Shown here: in pieces, positions 45,846-56,556 of the stretch
Numbering within the stretch: position 1 is the first letter of the stretch
Layout: each line of letters begins with the position of its first letter
Source of the DNA: UBA7672 sp963718145
GTDB lineage: Bacteria > Pseudomonadota > Alphaproteobacteria > Caulobacterales > Hyphomonadaceae
Length of the DNA: 64,000 nucleotides
Direction of reading: 5' to 3'
Assembly (NCBI GenBank): GCA_963718145.1
Contig: CAVQYJ010000012.1
Span: 124,001-188,000 of the forward strand
The notes under the pieces: generated by a model
Seen by the model: only the letters and a program-made list of their open reading frames with translations
What the model was told of the DNA's origin: nothing
Database searches by the model: none
Translations under genes and position numbers: made by a program

Positions 45846-47909
45846 AAGTTCACCCTCGCATTAACAAAAACCTGCCTCCGCGCTTCGAAGGTCTGGTCCT
45901 GCCGATAGAGCAGACCGCCGACGTTGCGCGGTCCGGAATAGAACAGCGAATAGTTCGAGTTGTCCTCTGCGATAATGCCGTTGATCCCGCCGCCAAGCGT
46001 CCAGTTCGGCGCGGGCTTCCAGCTCACGTTCGCGCCGAGGAACGTACCCGCGTGACTATACGTGTAGGATCGCGGCTGCCAGGATTCGGTGTCGCCATCG
46101 TCTTCCACATAGATCGCCCAGCGGAAGTCTCCGTTTGCCAACGTCTGTTGCAGCGACACATTCCACGACCAAGGCTCGTCATTCGACAACATGCGATCCT
46201 CGCCCGTCACCGGATCCTTCATATGCGACGCGCGGAGGTCCGCTCCAAGCACGAAAATGCCGCCGGGCATGCCGAAGCGGTCTAATTCAAAGCTGAGAGT
46301 CCACGCTCACAGAATCCCGCGTTGCTGTTCCGACATTCTGGTTTGTCTCCAGCGACGTGCCCGAGCCCGCAACAACGACAACCGCGCGAGCGATGAAATC
46401 CTCGATCGTCGCATGGCTCAGTTTCACTACTATCGAGTTCTGGCCGCCGAACTGGCGTTCATACCTTGCGCCGATAACCCAATTCTTCTGCGGTTCTATG
46501 TCGGTATTTCCGACCCCGAACACTTCCGTCTCGAACGCAGCAGAAGATGCAAAACTGTCGAAGTCGAGCTGGTCGACTACGCGTTCGACTTCCAGCCCCC
46601 ATTGATGTCCTTTCTGCGGAGACCATGAGACGTTGAAGCGCGGCTTGACATAGCTCAGCGTCTTTTCCGATGTTGTAAGCTCGTTCTCCGCACTGATATG
46701 GGACCATTCGTAGCGCAGGCCCGTCTCGATGCTGAGCGTGTTGGACGGCGCCCAGGTCGCCGTTCCGAACAGCTCGCCGCGTAGTTCCTCCCCGCGGTTG
46801 TCGTCGCCCGCCAGGTCGAACGGCAACCCGTTCAGCGACCGGGCTGCGCTGGATTCCTTGAAATTGAAAACGACTTCGAGGCCGCCATCGAAAATCCAGT
46901 CGCCGGCCGGCGGAAAGCGCATGGACGCGCGGGCGATGCTCTCCCCTGCTTCACTGTCGCGGATCTCGCCCGAAAGGAAGGTGGGGGTGCTGAAGGTGTT
47001 GGCAAACTCGTTGATCTTCAGCGACTGGAATCCGACCAGCTCGAACTGCAACCCACCGCCAAAGGTGCGGCTGTAGCGCACCCCGGCCTCACCTGACCCT
47101 GTCCTGTCCGCGACGTCGTTGATCTGTTCTCCACCTGGTACGAACAGGATGTCTCGAAAGTAGCCATCGAATTGTTCTATGGACGCCTGACCGTTGACGC
47201 GCAGCTTGCCTCCCAGCCACACCGTCTCCCAGGCGCCCGTGGCCTCTGCGCTCTGGAACAGGTTGTCCGATCCGGCAAACGCCAGGCGCAGGAGGTTGCC
47301 GGCTGGGCTCACGCGCCAACTTCTGTTGGCGCCATTGCCCTGGTTGCGTAGGAGCCCGATGGATCCGTCCAGCAATTGTCCGCCGGACTGGTTCCGGACT
47401 TGAATCTGCGTGTTGGGCGACGCGCCGCCGAAGGCATTCACGTTCAGGTTGGCGGCAACAGATCCACTCAAGCCTGCGTCCTTTTTGCGGATGACATTAG
47501 CCATGATCGCTCGGCCCTGCATATCGATGCCATCGGCGCCGCCCCGGATGACATCGATCCGCTCCACGCCGCTCGCGGGAATGCGAGATATGATCGACTG
47601 CAAGCTATCGTCACGAGACGGCGGGCGCTCTCCGTCAATCAGTACATTGCCTCCGGTGCCGGAAAATCCGCGCGCGTCAGATCCGCTATCGAAAGAAAAC
47701 CCGGGGATGCGCCCGATCATGTCCATGGCTGTGTTGGGCCGAAACTGGCTGAAAAAGGCGGGCTTGTAGGGAGTAACATTGGAGGCGGCGTCAGCCGGCT
47801 GGGCTGTCGTCTGCTCGGACGTCTGCTGAGCCGAGGCAATGCCAGCCGCCACGACCGCCGCAGATGCAAACATGACGATGCCTGTTAGGCGCCCCTTGGC
47901 CCCGCTCAT
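45842..47909 (-). pseudogene. TonB-dependent receptor-like outer-membrane barrel, +1 frameshift in this sequence
   Basis: An outer-membrane receptor paralogous to the one at 50200. From the ATG at 47909 it has a signal peptide (near GIASAQ) and a plug with MIGRIPGFSFD, FSGTGGNVLIDGERPPS and GVERIDVIRGGADG. A barrel follows, up to VSVDSQL. There a single extra base near 46287-46296 breaks the frame. After correction it continues as FELDRFGMPGGIFVLG and ends in the aromatic VNARVNF expected for barrel assembly. The corrected length is about 689 residues. It lies 143 bases downstream of the POT gene in the same direction. Confidence 0.82.
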
Positions 47910-48052
47910 TCCGTCTATCCTGCCCCTGCGGCGGCCTGTTGTGTCTCTGCGACCGTCGATCGCCACCGTTCGCGGCGGAATTGGACGATTCCGTGTCGGC
48001 CCTGTGCCCGCGTGGCCGCGCAGCCTCAAATTAATGTTGGAGCATACGGAAG

Positions 48053-49903
48053 CTACTCAGCCGCCTGCGGCGTGGGTTCCGCATCGCCGCCTGACGGCTT
48101 TTCCCTGATGTGCGCCAACTTATTTAGGAAGGGGCTGGCTACGCCCAGCGCCGCGCCGATGCCCACGCCCCACCAGCCGATGGTCGAGAACACATCGACA
48201 TAGGTCTTGAGCGCGAGTTCCGGGTTCAGCACCTGCCCGCCCACGGTCTCCTGCGCAGTCATCGCGGAGATCTGTGCCGAGAGCGCCTGTGCGGCGGAGG
48301 AGCCGAGATACCAGGTCGCCATCATCGTTGCCGCGATCGATACCGGCGCCAGCTTGGTCATCGCCGAAAGTCCGACAGGCGACAGGAACAGCTCTCCCGT
48401 CGTGTGCAGCAGGTAGAGCAACACGAGGAAAACCAGCGGAACCTTGAAGTTGGCGTCCGCATACTGCGCGCCCCAGACGATCACGAGGAAGCCTGCGCCC
48501 ACCTGCGCAATGCCAAGCGCAAACTTGAACGCGTCTCCCGGGTCCTTCTTGTGCCGCCCCAGCCACGTCCACATCGCCGCGAATATCGGTGCGAAGATGA
48601 GAATGAAGGCGCCGTTGAAGCTCTGCGTCTGTCCGGATGTGATGTTGAAGCCGCCCATCTCCAGCTGCGAAGAACGCTCGGAGAATTGCGCGAGCGCCGA
48701 CCCCGCGAGCTCGAACAGCGTGAAGAACACCACCGACCCGAGCACAAGGATCAGTGCGAGGATCAGCTTGCCCGTCTCCGCCAGGGTGCACTTCGTGACC
48801 ATGTAGAAAATGAAGAACCCCAACACGGCAAGCGATGCAACCAGCAGCGACCAGTTGACCACCTGCTCGCGCTGCACGAGGTACCAGACGACCCCGACGC
48901 CGAGCAGGCCGCCGATGTAGATCAGCCATTCCCGGTTGAGAGGGCCGAGCACCGGCTTCTTCAGGATCTCGATGTTCGGCGGCGCCCCCAGCTCGTCCGG
49001 CAGCTGCTTCGGGCCGGGCGTGAAGAACAGGAGCCGGCCGCGGACGAACACGATCCAGCCGAACAGCATGCCGATGCCGGCAAGGCCGAAACCCGCCCAC
49101 CAGCCAACGCTCGCGCCGACGAGAGCGCACAGCACCTGCGCCCAGAAGGCGCCCAGGTTGATGCCGTAGTAGTAGAGCGAGAACCCGCCATCCCGCCGCG
49201 GATCATCCTTGGTGTAAAGCTGGCCGACCTGCGTGGCGAGGTTCGCCTTGAGGAAGCCGACGCCCATGATGATCAACGACAGCGCCAGGAAGAAGACGTT
49301 CAGGTAGAATGGCTGCTGGCCCTCCACCGTCATCTGATATCCTTCGACGACCGTCGTTTCGGGATCGTCGACAGGAACGATGCTGGGAAGCGGCGAGTTC
49401 GCCGGCAGGCCCTTGATCTCCATTCCGTTCTCGGCCGGCCCGAATTCATAGCGCTGACCGTCCACCACAACCCACGCACGTCGCTGATCCTGACGGCCCT
49501 CGGCGTCGACTTGATATTGCTGGCCCTGGAACATCATCACGTTGCGCGCCGGCGCCTGCTCGATCGCCATCGTGAGGTGGCCTGCGACCAGCAGCAGCGC
49601 GCCGTAGGCGACCGCCTTCTTGGTGCCCAGCCAACGGTCCGCCAGCATTCCGCCGATCAGCGGCAGGAGATAGACCAGCGAAGTGTAGGCGCCATACTGC
49701 CCCGAGGCGGCCTTGTCCCCGAACAGGAAGTGCTGGGTCATGTAAGCGAACAGGATCGTCCGCATGCCGTAGTAGGAGAAGCGTTCCCACATTTCGGTGA
49801 AGAAGATGATGTGCATCCCCTTCGGATGCTTGCGAAGCTGCAGGATGACGGGGACGCCCGTGATCAGGGTAATCACGATGCCAATAACGACAACGATATC
49901 CAT
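48053..49903 (-). CDS. Proton-dependent oligopeptide transporter (POT family)
   Basis: A 616-residue inner-membrane di/tripeptide:H+ symporter. The POT signature is the ExxERFxYY element as TEMWERFSYYGMR, with GGMLADRWLG and GINLGAFWAQ downstream. A periplasmic loop of about 80 residues between helices (around NVMMFQGQQYQV) is a feature of this bacterial subgroup. The two flanking receptors suggest a peptide-uptake locus. Peptide specificity is not determined. Confidence 0.92.
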   Translation of the reverse strand: MDIVVVIGIVITLITGVPVILQLRKHPKGMHIIFFTEMWERFSYYGMRTILFAYMTQHFLFGDKAASGQYGAYTSLVYLLPLIGGMLADRWLGTKKAVAYGALLLVAGHLTMAIEQAPARNVMMFQGQQYQVDAEGRQDQRRAWVVVDGQRYEFGPAENGMEIKGLPANSPLPSIVPVDDPETTVVEGYQMTVEGQQPFYLNVFFLALSLIIMGVGFLKANLATQVGQLYTKDDPRRDGGFSLYYYGINLGAFWAQVLCALVGASVGWWAGFGLAGIGMLFGWIVFVRGRLLFFTPGPKQLPDELGAPPNIEILKKPVLGPLNREWLIYIGGLLGVGVVWYLVQREQVVNWSLLVASLAVLGFFIFYMVTKCTLAETGKLILALILVLGSVVFFTLFELAGSALAQFSERSSQLEMGGFNITSGQTQSFNGAFILIFAPIFAAMWTWLGRHKKDPGDAFKFALGIAQVGAGFLVIVWGAQYADANFKVPLVFLVLLYLLHTTGELFLSPVGLSAMTKLAPVSIAATMMATWYLGSSAAQALSAQISAMTAQETVGGQVLNPELALKTYVDVFSTIGWWGVGIGAALGVASPFLNKLAHIREKPSGGDAEPTPQAAE

Positions 49904-50199
49904 TCAGTTCTCGCCCCGATCCGCTCTGCGCGGGAAGTCTTGTCGCCGCCATGATCATCACGGGGCCGCCGGCGGCTCAAGCCCTGTAATTGCTGGCATT
50001 GAGCAAGGACCTACCCGTCCAAACCGTTCGTCCTGGCGCACAACGCTTGATTGCCGTCGCTGCTCGTGTGTCCACCGAAGTCGATGATCTTTCCGTGTGT
50101 CTTCAGAAACACAAAGCCGTCATGCAGCAGTCGCGTTAATTGAAAAGGGGCAGAAATTCCCGTCTTACTCCCCACTGACGCGGGAGAGATGACCAAACG
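49904..50199. promoter_or_regulatory. Divergent intergenic region between POT and receptor genes
   Basis: About 296 bases between two divergent starts (49903 minus, 50200 plus) must carry promoters for both. An A/T-rich patch stands at about 50125-50160. No clear -35/-10 pair or operator can be called by eye. Confidence 0.45.
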
Positions 50200-52338
50200 A
50201 TGTTCCGACGCTTGAGCGGCGCCGCAAGCCTTGCCGCGCTCCTTTCCGGGCATGCTTTCGCGCAGCAGTCGCCGCCGCCTGCGCAGCACGCCGCTGCGGC
50301 GCCACAAGGCGAGGTTCAGGTATTCCAGCCAGGGCACTTCGCCAGATACAGCCCGAGCAGCGCGCTGGACATGATCCAGCAGGTGCCTGGCTTCTCTGTA
50401 CAGGAAGGCGACGCCGTTCGTGGGTTCGGCGGCGCCGCTGGCAACGTGCTGATCAATGGCGAGCGCCCGTCGACGAAATCGTCACTGTCGGGCCTGCTTA
50501 CCCGCATCCAAGTCGCCAGCGTGATCCGCATCGAACTTATCACGGGCGCCTCAGCGACGCTCGACATGCGCGGCCAGACAAAAGTCGTCAACGTAGTTGT
50601 GCGCGAGGACGCTCTTACTGAGCCCGTCAGTTTCGACTCCACGATCCGCTACACACACGATGGACGCCTCACGCCACAGCTCCAGCTGTCCACTCGTCGT
50701 GCACTGCTCGGCGGCGCACTCAATGTCACTGGCGTCCTCAACACGCTGAACAACAGCGGCCCCGGTGGAGGAACCTATGTGGAAGGGGGCCGGGTCCGGT
50801 ACAACGCTGGTGGCGCGCAGACGGAATTCGCAGAAGGCATCACCCAGCAGGAACAGGTCGTCCGGCAGATGAACTTCGAGTTCGAGCGGGACTTCAGCCT
50901 GTTCGATCTGCGCCTCAACGGCGCATGGGGCGGCATCGACTCAGACAATGATCGGTTCTGGGAAGTCTTCACGCCCAACGCGGGAGGCCCCTTCACCGGC
51001 ATCGAAACCAACGAAGTCCGCAATTTTCAGGAAGCCATCGCTCTTGGCGGCGACATAGAGCGTCGATTTGGCGACATCGACCTCAAGCTGATCACCTACA
51101 ATCGGCGCGAACGCAACAACAACAGCTCGCGCTTTGCCACTTTCACGGCGTCGGGCGCGCTGATCGTGGCGACCACGAGCGAACCGCAATCAAAGGCGGG
51201 CGAAAGCATTCTCCGCGGCCAGATGAACTGGAAACTGTCAGACAGTCATTCAATCGAGATCGCCGCCGAGAGCGCTTATAACTTCATCGAGAATATCACT
51301 GGCTTCATTCGCGAAACGCCGACCGGCTCGACATCGTTCTTTGTCGATGGATCCGACACCAAGGTTGAGGAGTTGCGCAGCGAGTACCAGGTTTCGGATG
51401 TCTGGACGATATCGCCTTCCCTCACGATCGAACCAGGCTTCAAATTCGAGACATCCACGATCGACCAGAACATCAACTATCCGGACGACACCGACGTCGA
51501 CCCCCTTACCGTCCGGCCCGACCGCCATATCCAGCGCGACTTCAGCTACCCCAAACCATCTGTGACTGCGACGTGGCGCATCCATGAGGGCCGGCAGCTA
51601 CGCCTCAGCTATAAGCAGGAAGTCGCGCAGCTCTCCTTCAGCGATTTTGTCTCGTTCGCTGACTTCATCGCGAACCAGACAACCACCGGCAACGACCAAC
51701 TCGTGCCTGAACGTACCTGGGCGTTCAACGCTGAATTGGAGCAGCAATTCTGGAAGGGCGGCGTGCTCACGCTGTTTGGCGCCTACGATCAGGTCGAGGA
51801 TGTCCAGGATTTCGTGCCGATCGGCGCCGGCGACGGGCCTGGCAATATCGGTGATGGCACACGCTGGACGCTCGGCTTTCGCGCCGCGGTGCCCCTAGAC
51901 AATCTCGGCTGGAAAGGCGCGCGCATCGATGCAAGCCTCTCCGACGGTGGAACAAAAGTCACCGATCCGGTCACCGGCCAGACCCGCGAGTTCTCCGATG
52001 AGTTCAAAGGCAACTGGTCGATCGCGTTCCGCCAGGACGTGCCTGAATACAAGCTCAGCTTTGGGTTCCGCTGGAGCGATGGCGGGTCCGCCACCGCCTA
52101 TCGCTTCAACGAGGAATCCCGGCGCTCGCGCGACGATGCCGACGCCAGCGTGTTCGTCGAGACCTCTCATTTTCTTGGGCTCAAAATCCGGCTGGGCGTG
52201 GATGACATTCTGCCAGCGGACTTCTCTCGCAATCGCCTGATCTACGCGCCGAACCGCAGCGGCCCCCTCAGTCGAGCCGAACGGAACTGGTCGACCAACG
52301 GCGTCCAGCCCTACATCCGCGTCACGGGAAAGTTCTAG
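50200..52338 (+). CDS. TonB-dependent receptor-like outer-membrane protein
   Basis: A 712-residue receptor with a signal peptide (GHAFAQQ), a plug with MIQQVPGFSVQ, GFGGAAGNVLINGERPS and SVIRIELITGASATL, and a barrel ending in RVTGKF. It has the same plug layout and length as the receptor at 45842. It probably imports a peptide or similar nutrient in concert with the POT transporter divergent from it. No TonB box could be identified by eye. Its stop overlaps the gshA end as read here by 17 bases. Confidence 0.88.
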   Translation: MFRRLSGAASLAALLSGHAFAQQSPPPAQHAAAAPQGEVQVFQPGHFARYSPSSALDMIQQVPGFSVQEGDAVRGFGGAAGNVLINGERPSTKSSLSGLLTRIQVASVIRIELITGASATLDMRGQTKVVNVVVREDALTEPVSFDSTIRYTHDGRLTPQLQLSTRRALLGGALNVTGVLNTLNNSGPGGGTYVEGGRVRYNAGGAQTEFAEGITQQEQVVRQMNFEFERDFSLFDLRLNGAWGGIDSDNDRFWEVFTPNAGGPFTGIETNEVRNFQEAIALGGDIERRFGDIDLKLITYNRRERNNNSSRFATFTASGALIVATTSEPQSKAGESILRGQMNWKLSDSHSIEIAAESAYNFIENITGFIRETPTGSTSFFVDGSDTKVEELRSEYQVSDVWTISPSLTIEPGFKFETSTIDQNINYPDDTDVDPLTVRPDRHIQRDFSYPKPSVTATWRIHEGRQLRLSYKQEVAQLSFSDFVSFADFIANQTTTGNDQLVPERTWAFNAELEQQFWKGGVLTLFGAYDQVEDVQDFVPIGAGDGPGNIGDGTRWTLGFRAAVPLDNLGWKGARIDASLSDGGTKVTDPVTGQTREFSDEFKGNWSIAFRQDVPEYKLSFGFRWSDGGSATAYRFNEESRRSRDDADASVFVETSHFLGLKIRLGVDDILPADFSRNRLIYAPNRSGPLSRAERNWSTNGVQPYIRVTGKF

Positions 52339-53716
52339 AAACGTACGATCCCTGAAGGCGCAGTCGAAGGTCACGTTTCCACGGCCCATGATACTTCTGC
52401 AGAAGCCGCTCAGCCGGATTGATTCCGGTCGCTGCGACGTCCTCGATCTCGCCGAGGAAAGACTGTCTCGTCCTTGCCCGCCGCATTCAGCCTCTTGCGC
52501 CGCCCCAGCCCTGCCTTCGCCAGCGCAACCGCCTCGACTGCAATCTTCTGCGCCGTGGTGTTGCGGATCGGCGCCTTCAGTCCCTGAAACGGAACCGCGG
52601 ATCGCAGGGCCTGGCGCTCAGCCGCAGTCCAGCCCTTCACCAGCTCCCAAGCTCCATCGAGTGACTTGGGGTCGTAGAGAATGCCGGCCCAGAACGCCGA
52701 CAGCGCACACAGCCATGGTTGCGGCCCCGCATCGGCCCCGCGCATTTCGAGAAACGTCTTCAGTCGGACCTCCGGGAAAATCGTCGAAAGATGGTCGTCA
52801 AAATCATCCATCGCCGGCTTCTCGCCCGGCAGGGCAGGAAGCTTGCCCACCATGAAGTCCCGGAACGACTGCCCCGAGCTGTCGATGTACTTACCCTCAC
52901 GCCGCACGAAATACATCGGCACGTCGAGCGCATAGTCCACATACTGCTCGAACCCGAAGCCCTCCTCGAAGGCGAAGGGCAGCATGCCTGAACGGTCGGG
53001 GTCGGTGTCGGTCCACACGTGCGAGCGATAGGAGAGGAACCCGTTTGTCCGTCCTTCGGCAAAAGGCGAGTTGGCGAATAGCGCTGTTGCGATTGGTTGC
53101 AGGGCGAGGCTCACCCGCATCTTCTTCACCATGTCCGCCTCGGAGCCGAAGTCGAGGTTGGACTGGACGGTGCATGACCGGAACATCATCTGCCGGCCCA
53201 GGCGGCCGACTTTCTCCATATACGCCTTCATAATGCCGTAGCGGCCCTTCGGCATCATCGGCGTTTCGTCCAGCGACCAGATTGGCGAGAAGCCCAGCCC
53301 AAGAAACTCCACGCCCATCGGTTCGGCGACCGCGCGGGTTTCCTTAAGGTGCTGCGTAATCTCGCTACACGTTTCGTGGATTGTTTCCAGTGGTGCGCCT
53401 GAGAGTTCGAACTGTCCGCCAGGCTCCAGGCTCAGGCTCGCGCCGTCCTTCTTGCCGCCGATAATATGGTCGCCTTCGTGGATCGGATCCCAGCCAAATT
53501 GCTTTGACATCCCCTCCAAAAGCTTTCGCACCGATGCCGGCCCGTCATAGGGCAACGGGTCGCAGCGTCTTCTCGATGAAGCCGAATTTCTCGTGCTCGG
53601 TGCCGATCCGCCATTCGGTTGCGGGTTTGCATCCCAGACTCCAGCCGTTCGACCAGTTCGCGCTTGTCGCGGATACGCGGCGCGGACTCGTCGATGTCGC
53701 GAGTGGGTGTGGTCAT
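52322..53716 (-). pseudogene. gshA: Glutamate-cysteine ligase (plant/alphaproteobacterial type), three +1 frameshifts in this sequence
   Basis: First enzyme of glutathione synthesis, joining Glu and Cys. The ATG at 53716 starts MTTPTRDIDESAPRIRDKRE. One extra base near 53632 (after ESG) and another near 53556 break the frame. Correction restores EWRIGTEHEKFGF and RPLPYDGPASVRKLLEG. The body from there is typical, with LEPGGQFELSGAP and GLGFSPIW. A third extra T at 52458-52460 breaks the tail; correction yields FLGEIEDVAATG and an end near 52322. The corrected length of about 463 residues fits the family. The exact C-terminus is uncertain. It lies about 70 bases upstream of rsmE on the opposite side of the 53.7-kb gap. 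Confidence 0.84.
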
Positions 53717-53788
53717 GCGAATCCGCCCGGGGGTCTGGTCCTCACCAGCCAGATAGGTATGCCCACGTAGGAGCGCCAGCGTGCGGCG

Positions 53789-54601
53789 TCAAATGTTCGG
53801 TTTGTGGAGGATTTCTATTGGGTGGAGAAGGGCTTGGCCCTGCCAGTCGCCTATCATTGCTTGATAGAGGGCAAGCGCCGCGACGGCGGCAGTCTCCGCC
53901 CGAAGGATTCGAGGACCGAGACCGGCGGGGCGAACATAGGGCAATTCACGAAGACGATTGCGCTCGGCGGGAGAAAATCCCCCCTCTGGCCCGATGAGAA
54001 TCGCCACCTGCGACTGTCCGATTGTCTTGAGGACATCGGCCATCGGACTCGCCCGTCCGGCGGAGCCTCCCCAGGGCTTCTCGCCTTCATCGCCGGACTC
54101 GTCGGCATAAATCAGCACTCGCGCCGGATCCCAGTGGGACAACGCTGCCGCCAGCTTCTCGGCCTCGCGCACAGGCGGAACGTCCAGTCGCTCTGTCTGC
54201 TCGGCTGCTTCGACCGCGATGCGGTGCAGCCGGTCGACGCGCACAACGTCTGCATTGCTCCGCTCGGTGATGACGGGCCGAAGCTCCGCCACGCCCAACT
54301 CTACGGCCTTTTCAACCAGGAAATCTGTCTGTGCCTTCTTCAGCGGCGCAAACAGCAGCCACAGATCGGGAACGCCCTGCTGAAGACGCACCCGGCCTTT
54401 GATCTGCATGCGTGCGGATGCCTTGGCGACTGCAGCCAACGCGGCATCAAACTCTCCATCCCGCCCGTTGAAAACCCGCACAGGGGCGCCAATGCCCAGC
54501 CGCATCACGCGGGTCAGGTAGTGTGCTTGGTCGCCATCGACGTTGATCTCGGCCCCCTCGACGAGATCGGGGGCGACATACAGACGGGGTGTCGCGCTCA
54601 T
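53789..54601 (-). CDS. rsmE: 16S rRNA (uracil(1498)-N(3))-methyltransferase
   Basis: A SPOUT-class methyltransferase of 270 residues that makes m3U1498 in 16S rRNA. The N-terminal PUA-like part contains DQAHYLTRVMR, the middle VEKAVELGV, and the C-terminal SAM-binding knot LIGPEGGFS and GPRILRAETA. It lies divergent from ubiA with 59 bases between and upstream of gshA on the same strand. Confidence 0.94.
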   Translation of the reverse strand: MSATPRLYVAPDLVEGAEINVDGDQAHYLTRVMRLGIGAPVRVFNGRDGEFDAALAAVAKASARMQIKGRVRLQQGVPDLWLLFAPLKKAQTDFLVEKAVELGVAELRPVITERSNADVVRVDRLHRIAVEAAEQTERLDVPPVREAEKLAAALSHWDPARVLIYADESGDEGEKPWGGSAGRASPMADVLKTIGQSQVAILIGPEGGFSPAERNRLRELPYVRPAGLGPRILRAETAAVAALALYQAMIGDWQGQALLHPIEILHKPNI

Positions 54602-54660
54602 GGCTCTGCGCTATATCGGGCGCGCGCCCGTTCTGCAAAGGCCGGCGCCAAGGAGTCCAC

Positions 54661-55594
54661 TTGGCCGAACGCCCCCGCCCTCCCCGCCGCCCCTGCCGAC
54701 GCTGTACGCGGCAGTTGGGTTGCGCGCGCGCCGGCCTTCGCTCGGCCCTACCTCCAGCTCTCTCGCTACGATCGGCCCGCTGGTTTCTGGCTTCTCGGCT
54801 TGCCCTGCCTGATCGGCCTGGCGCTCGCCCGCGCTTCTTCAGCCTTCGTCGCCTCAGACGCACTGCTTGGAATCCTGTTCATATTTGGCGCCGTTGCCAT
54901 GCGTGGCGCGGGCTGCACCTACAATGACATCCTGGATCGCGCCATCGACGCCAAGGTCGCGCGAACTGCCCTGCGCCCGCTTCCCTCCGGCTTGGTGACG
55001 CTCAGACAGGCGTGGCTCTGGCTACTCGTCCAGTGCCTTATCGGACTTGGCGTGCTCCTCACGCTGCCGGATTTCGCCAAGCTCATCGCGTTAGGTTCGA
55101 TTCCCATGATCGCGCTTTACCCGCTGATGAAGCGCATCACTTGGTGGCCGCAGGTCTGGCTCGGCCTCACCTTCAACTGGGGCGTTTTGGTCGCCGTCGC
55201 CGCGGCGGAAGGCGCGGTCTCGGTCGCTGCCATGATCCTCTACATCGCGCTGGTGTTCTGGACGCTCGGCTACGACACTATCTACGCCATCCAGGACCGA
55301 GAAGACGACGCGCTGATCGGCGTTCGCTCCACTGCCCGCCGCTTTGGCGATCAGATCAAGTCGGCGGTATCTTTGATCTACGCCATCTGCATCGCGCTTG
55401 CGGCCCTTGCAGGTTATCTCGCAGTCGGCTGGATCGCCGCCGCTGCAACACTTCCCTTCGCGCTTCACCTTTTGCAGCAAGCGATCCGCCTCGAACCAGC
55501 TGACGGAAACCTCGCACTGCGCCTCTTTCGCGCAAACCGGGACGCCGGACTGCTTCTCTTCGCGGGCTGGGGCTTCATTGCCATCGCATTCTAG
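54661..55594 (+). CDS. ubiA: 4-hydroxybenzoate polyprenyltransferase (one extra base near the start)
   Basis: Membrane prenyltransferase of ubiquinone synthesis. Two Asp-rich motifs are present: NDILDRAIDAK followed by ALRPLPSG, and YDTIYAIQDREDD. Eight or so helices are visible. In the main frame no ATG, GTG or TTG exists before the first helix. A TTG at 54661 has AAGGAG 5 bases ahead and begins LAERP, but it is one base out of frame; deleting one C from the run at 54672-54676 joins it to PALPAAPADAV and ARPYLQLSRYDRPAG. The corrected length is 310 residues. I take this as the true start with a probable insertion. Confidence 0.85.
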
Positions 55595-55629
55595 CGGATA
55601 GTGATCCATCCGAATCCGGGGACAACACA

Positions 55630-56556
55630 ATGTCCGACGAGCCTTCCGCAGAAACTCCAAAGAGGAAGATTCATCCGCTGGCCCTCATCGGCCCGGCCGT
55701 GGCCATTGGCGCATCGCTCTTTGTCGTCCTCCTTTCAAACGGAAAGAAAGACGAAGAACAACCTGCCACGCTGGCCGCTCAGACCGCGCCGGGCGACGCA
55801 ACACAGAACGACCCGGCGGTTTCGCCCGCTTCCGCTCCCCACCAGCAAGCTTCCACGCAGCTCGCCTCAAAGATCGAATTCGAGGACGAGACGTTGACCT
55901 TTGCCGCCGAGCTTCCAGCGGCGCCTCCCGATGATCCTGTGATCGCGCTCCTGCGCCAGGACGGTGAAGCCTACCTCGCAAAGATGAAAATCGACGCGCG
56001 CGCCGCCTTCAACGAGCGCAAGAAGGCTGGCATCAAGGATGCACCTGGTTGGGACGTCTCCATCCAGTGGGCCTACACCGCGAAAGCTGGCGGAGTCGTC
56101 AGCCTGCTCGGCACGTCATCGGAATACCAGGGCGGCGCCCATCCGATGACGAAGTTCGACACCCTGATCGCTCGCGAGACCGGTGAAAAGTTGAAGCTGG
56201 ACGATATGCTCACGCTCAAACGTTCACCTTCGCCAGCCATGGTCGTCGCCATCTGCGAAGGGCTGAAATCGGCGAAGCAGGACAGGATCGGCTCGCCCAC
56301 GATTTTCGACGATCCGATCGTCTGTGCAGGGCCGAAGACAAACGTGAAGCTTGACCAAGCGCTGATTGCATTGGCGCCATCGAACCAGGCGAACAAGTTT
56401 GGCGGCCTGAATGTCTATTTCCAGGCGTACGAGGTTGGTCCCTACGTGGAAGGCTCGTACGAGTTCGCGATCCAGCAAGAGGTTTTCGCCGAAGACCTGA
56501 AGCCTGAGTTCAAGCTACTGTTCGCCGGCAAGGCGCCGCCGCTGAAGCAGAACTAG
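55630..56556 (+). CDS. Membrane-anchored DUF3298-like protein
   Basis: A 308-residue protein with one N-terminal membrane anchor (LALIGPAVAIGASLFVVLL), an Ala/Pro/Gln-rich linker and an extracytoplasmic domain. That domain shows VSLLGTSSEYQGGAHPMTKFD, the GGAHP signature of DUF3298/RsiV-type domains. Members are often anti-sigma or lysozyme-binding related, but no sigma factor is adjacent here. The function is unknown. Its stop overlaps the corrected tadA stop at a shared CTAG. Confidence 0.75.
   Translation: MSDEPSAETPKRKIHPLALIGPAVAIGASLFVVLLSNGKKDEEQPATLAAQTAPGDATQNDPAVSPASAPHQQASTQLASKIEFEDETLTFAAELPAAPPDDPVIALLRQDGEAYLAKMKIDARAAFNERKKAGIKDAPGWDVSIQWAYTAKAGGVVSLLGTSSEYQGGAHPMTKFDTLIARETGEKLKLDDMLTLKRSPSPAMVVAICEGLKSAKQDRIGSPTIFDDPIVCAGPKTNVKLDQALIALAPSNQANKFGGLNVYFQAYEVGPYVEGSYEFAIQQEVFAEDLKPEFKLLFAGKAPPLKQN

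Noticed and set aside
48404..49954. Long plus-strand open frame of about 516 codons
   Set aside because: It is antisense to the POT transporter, has only charged low-complexity sequence and no start signal.
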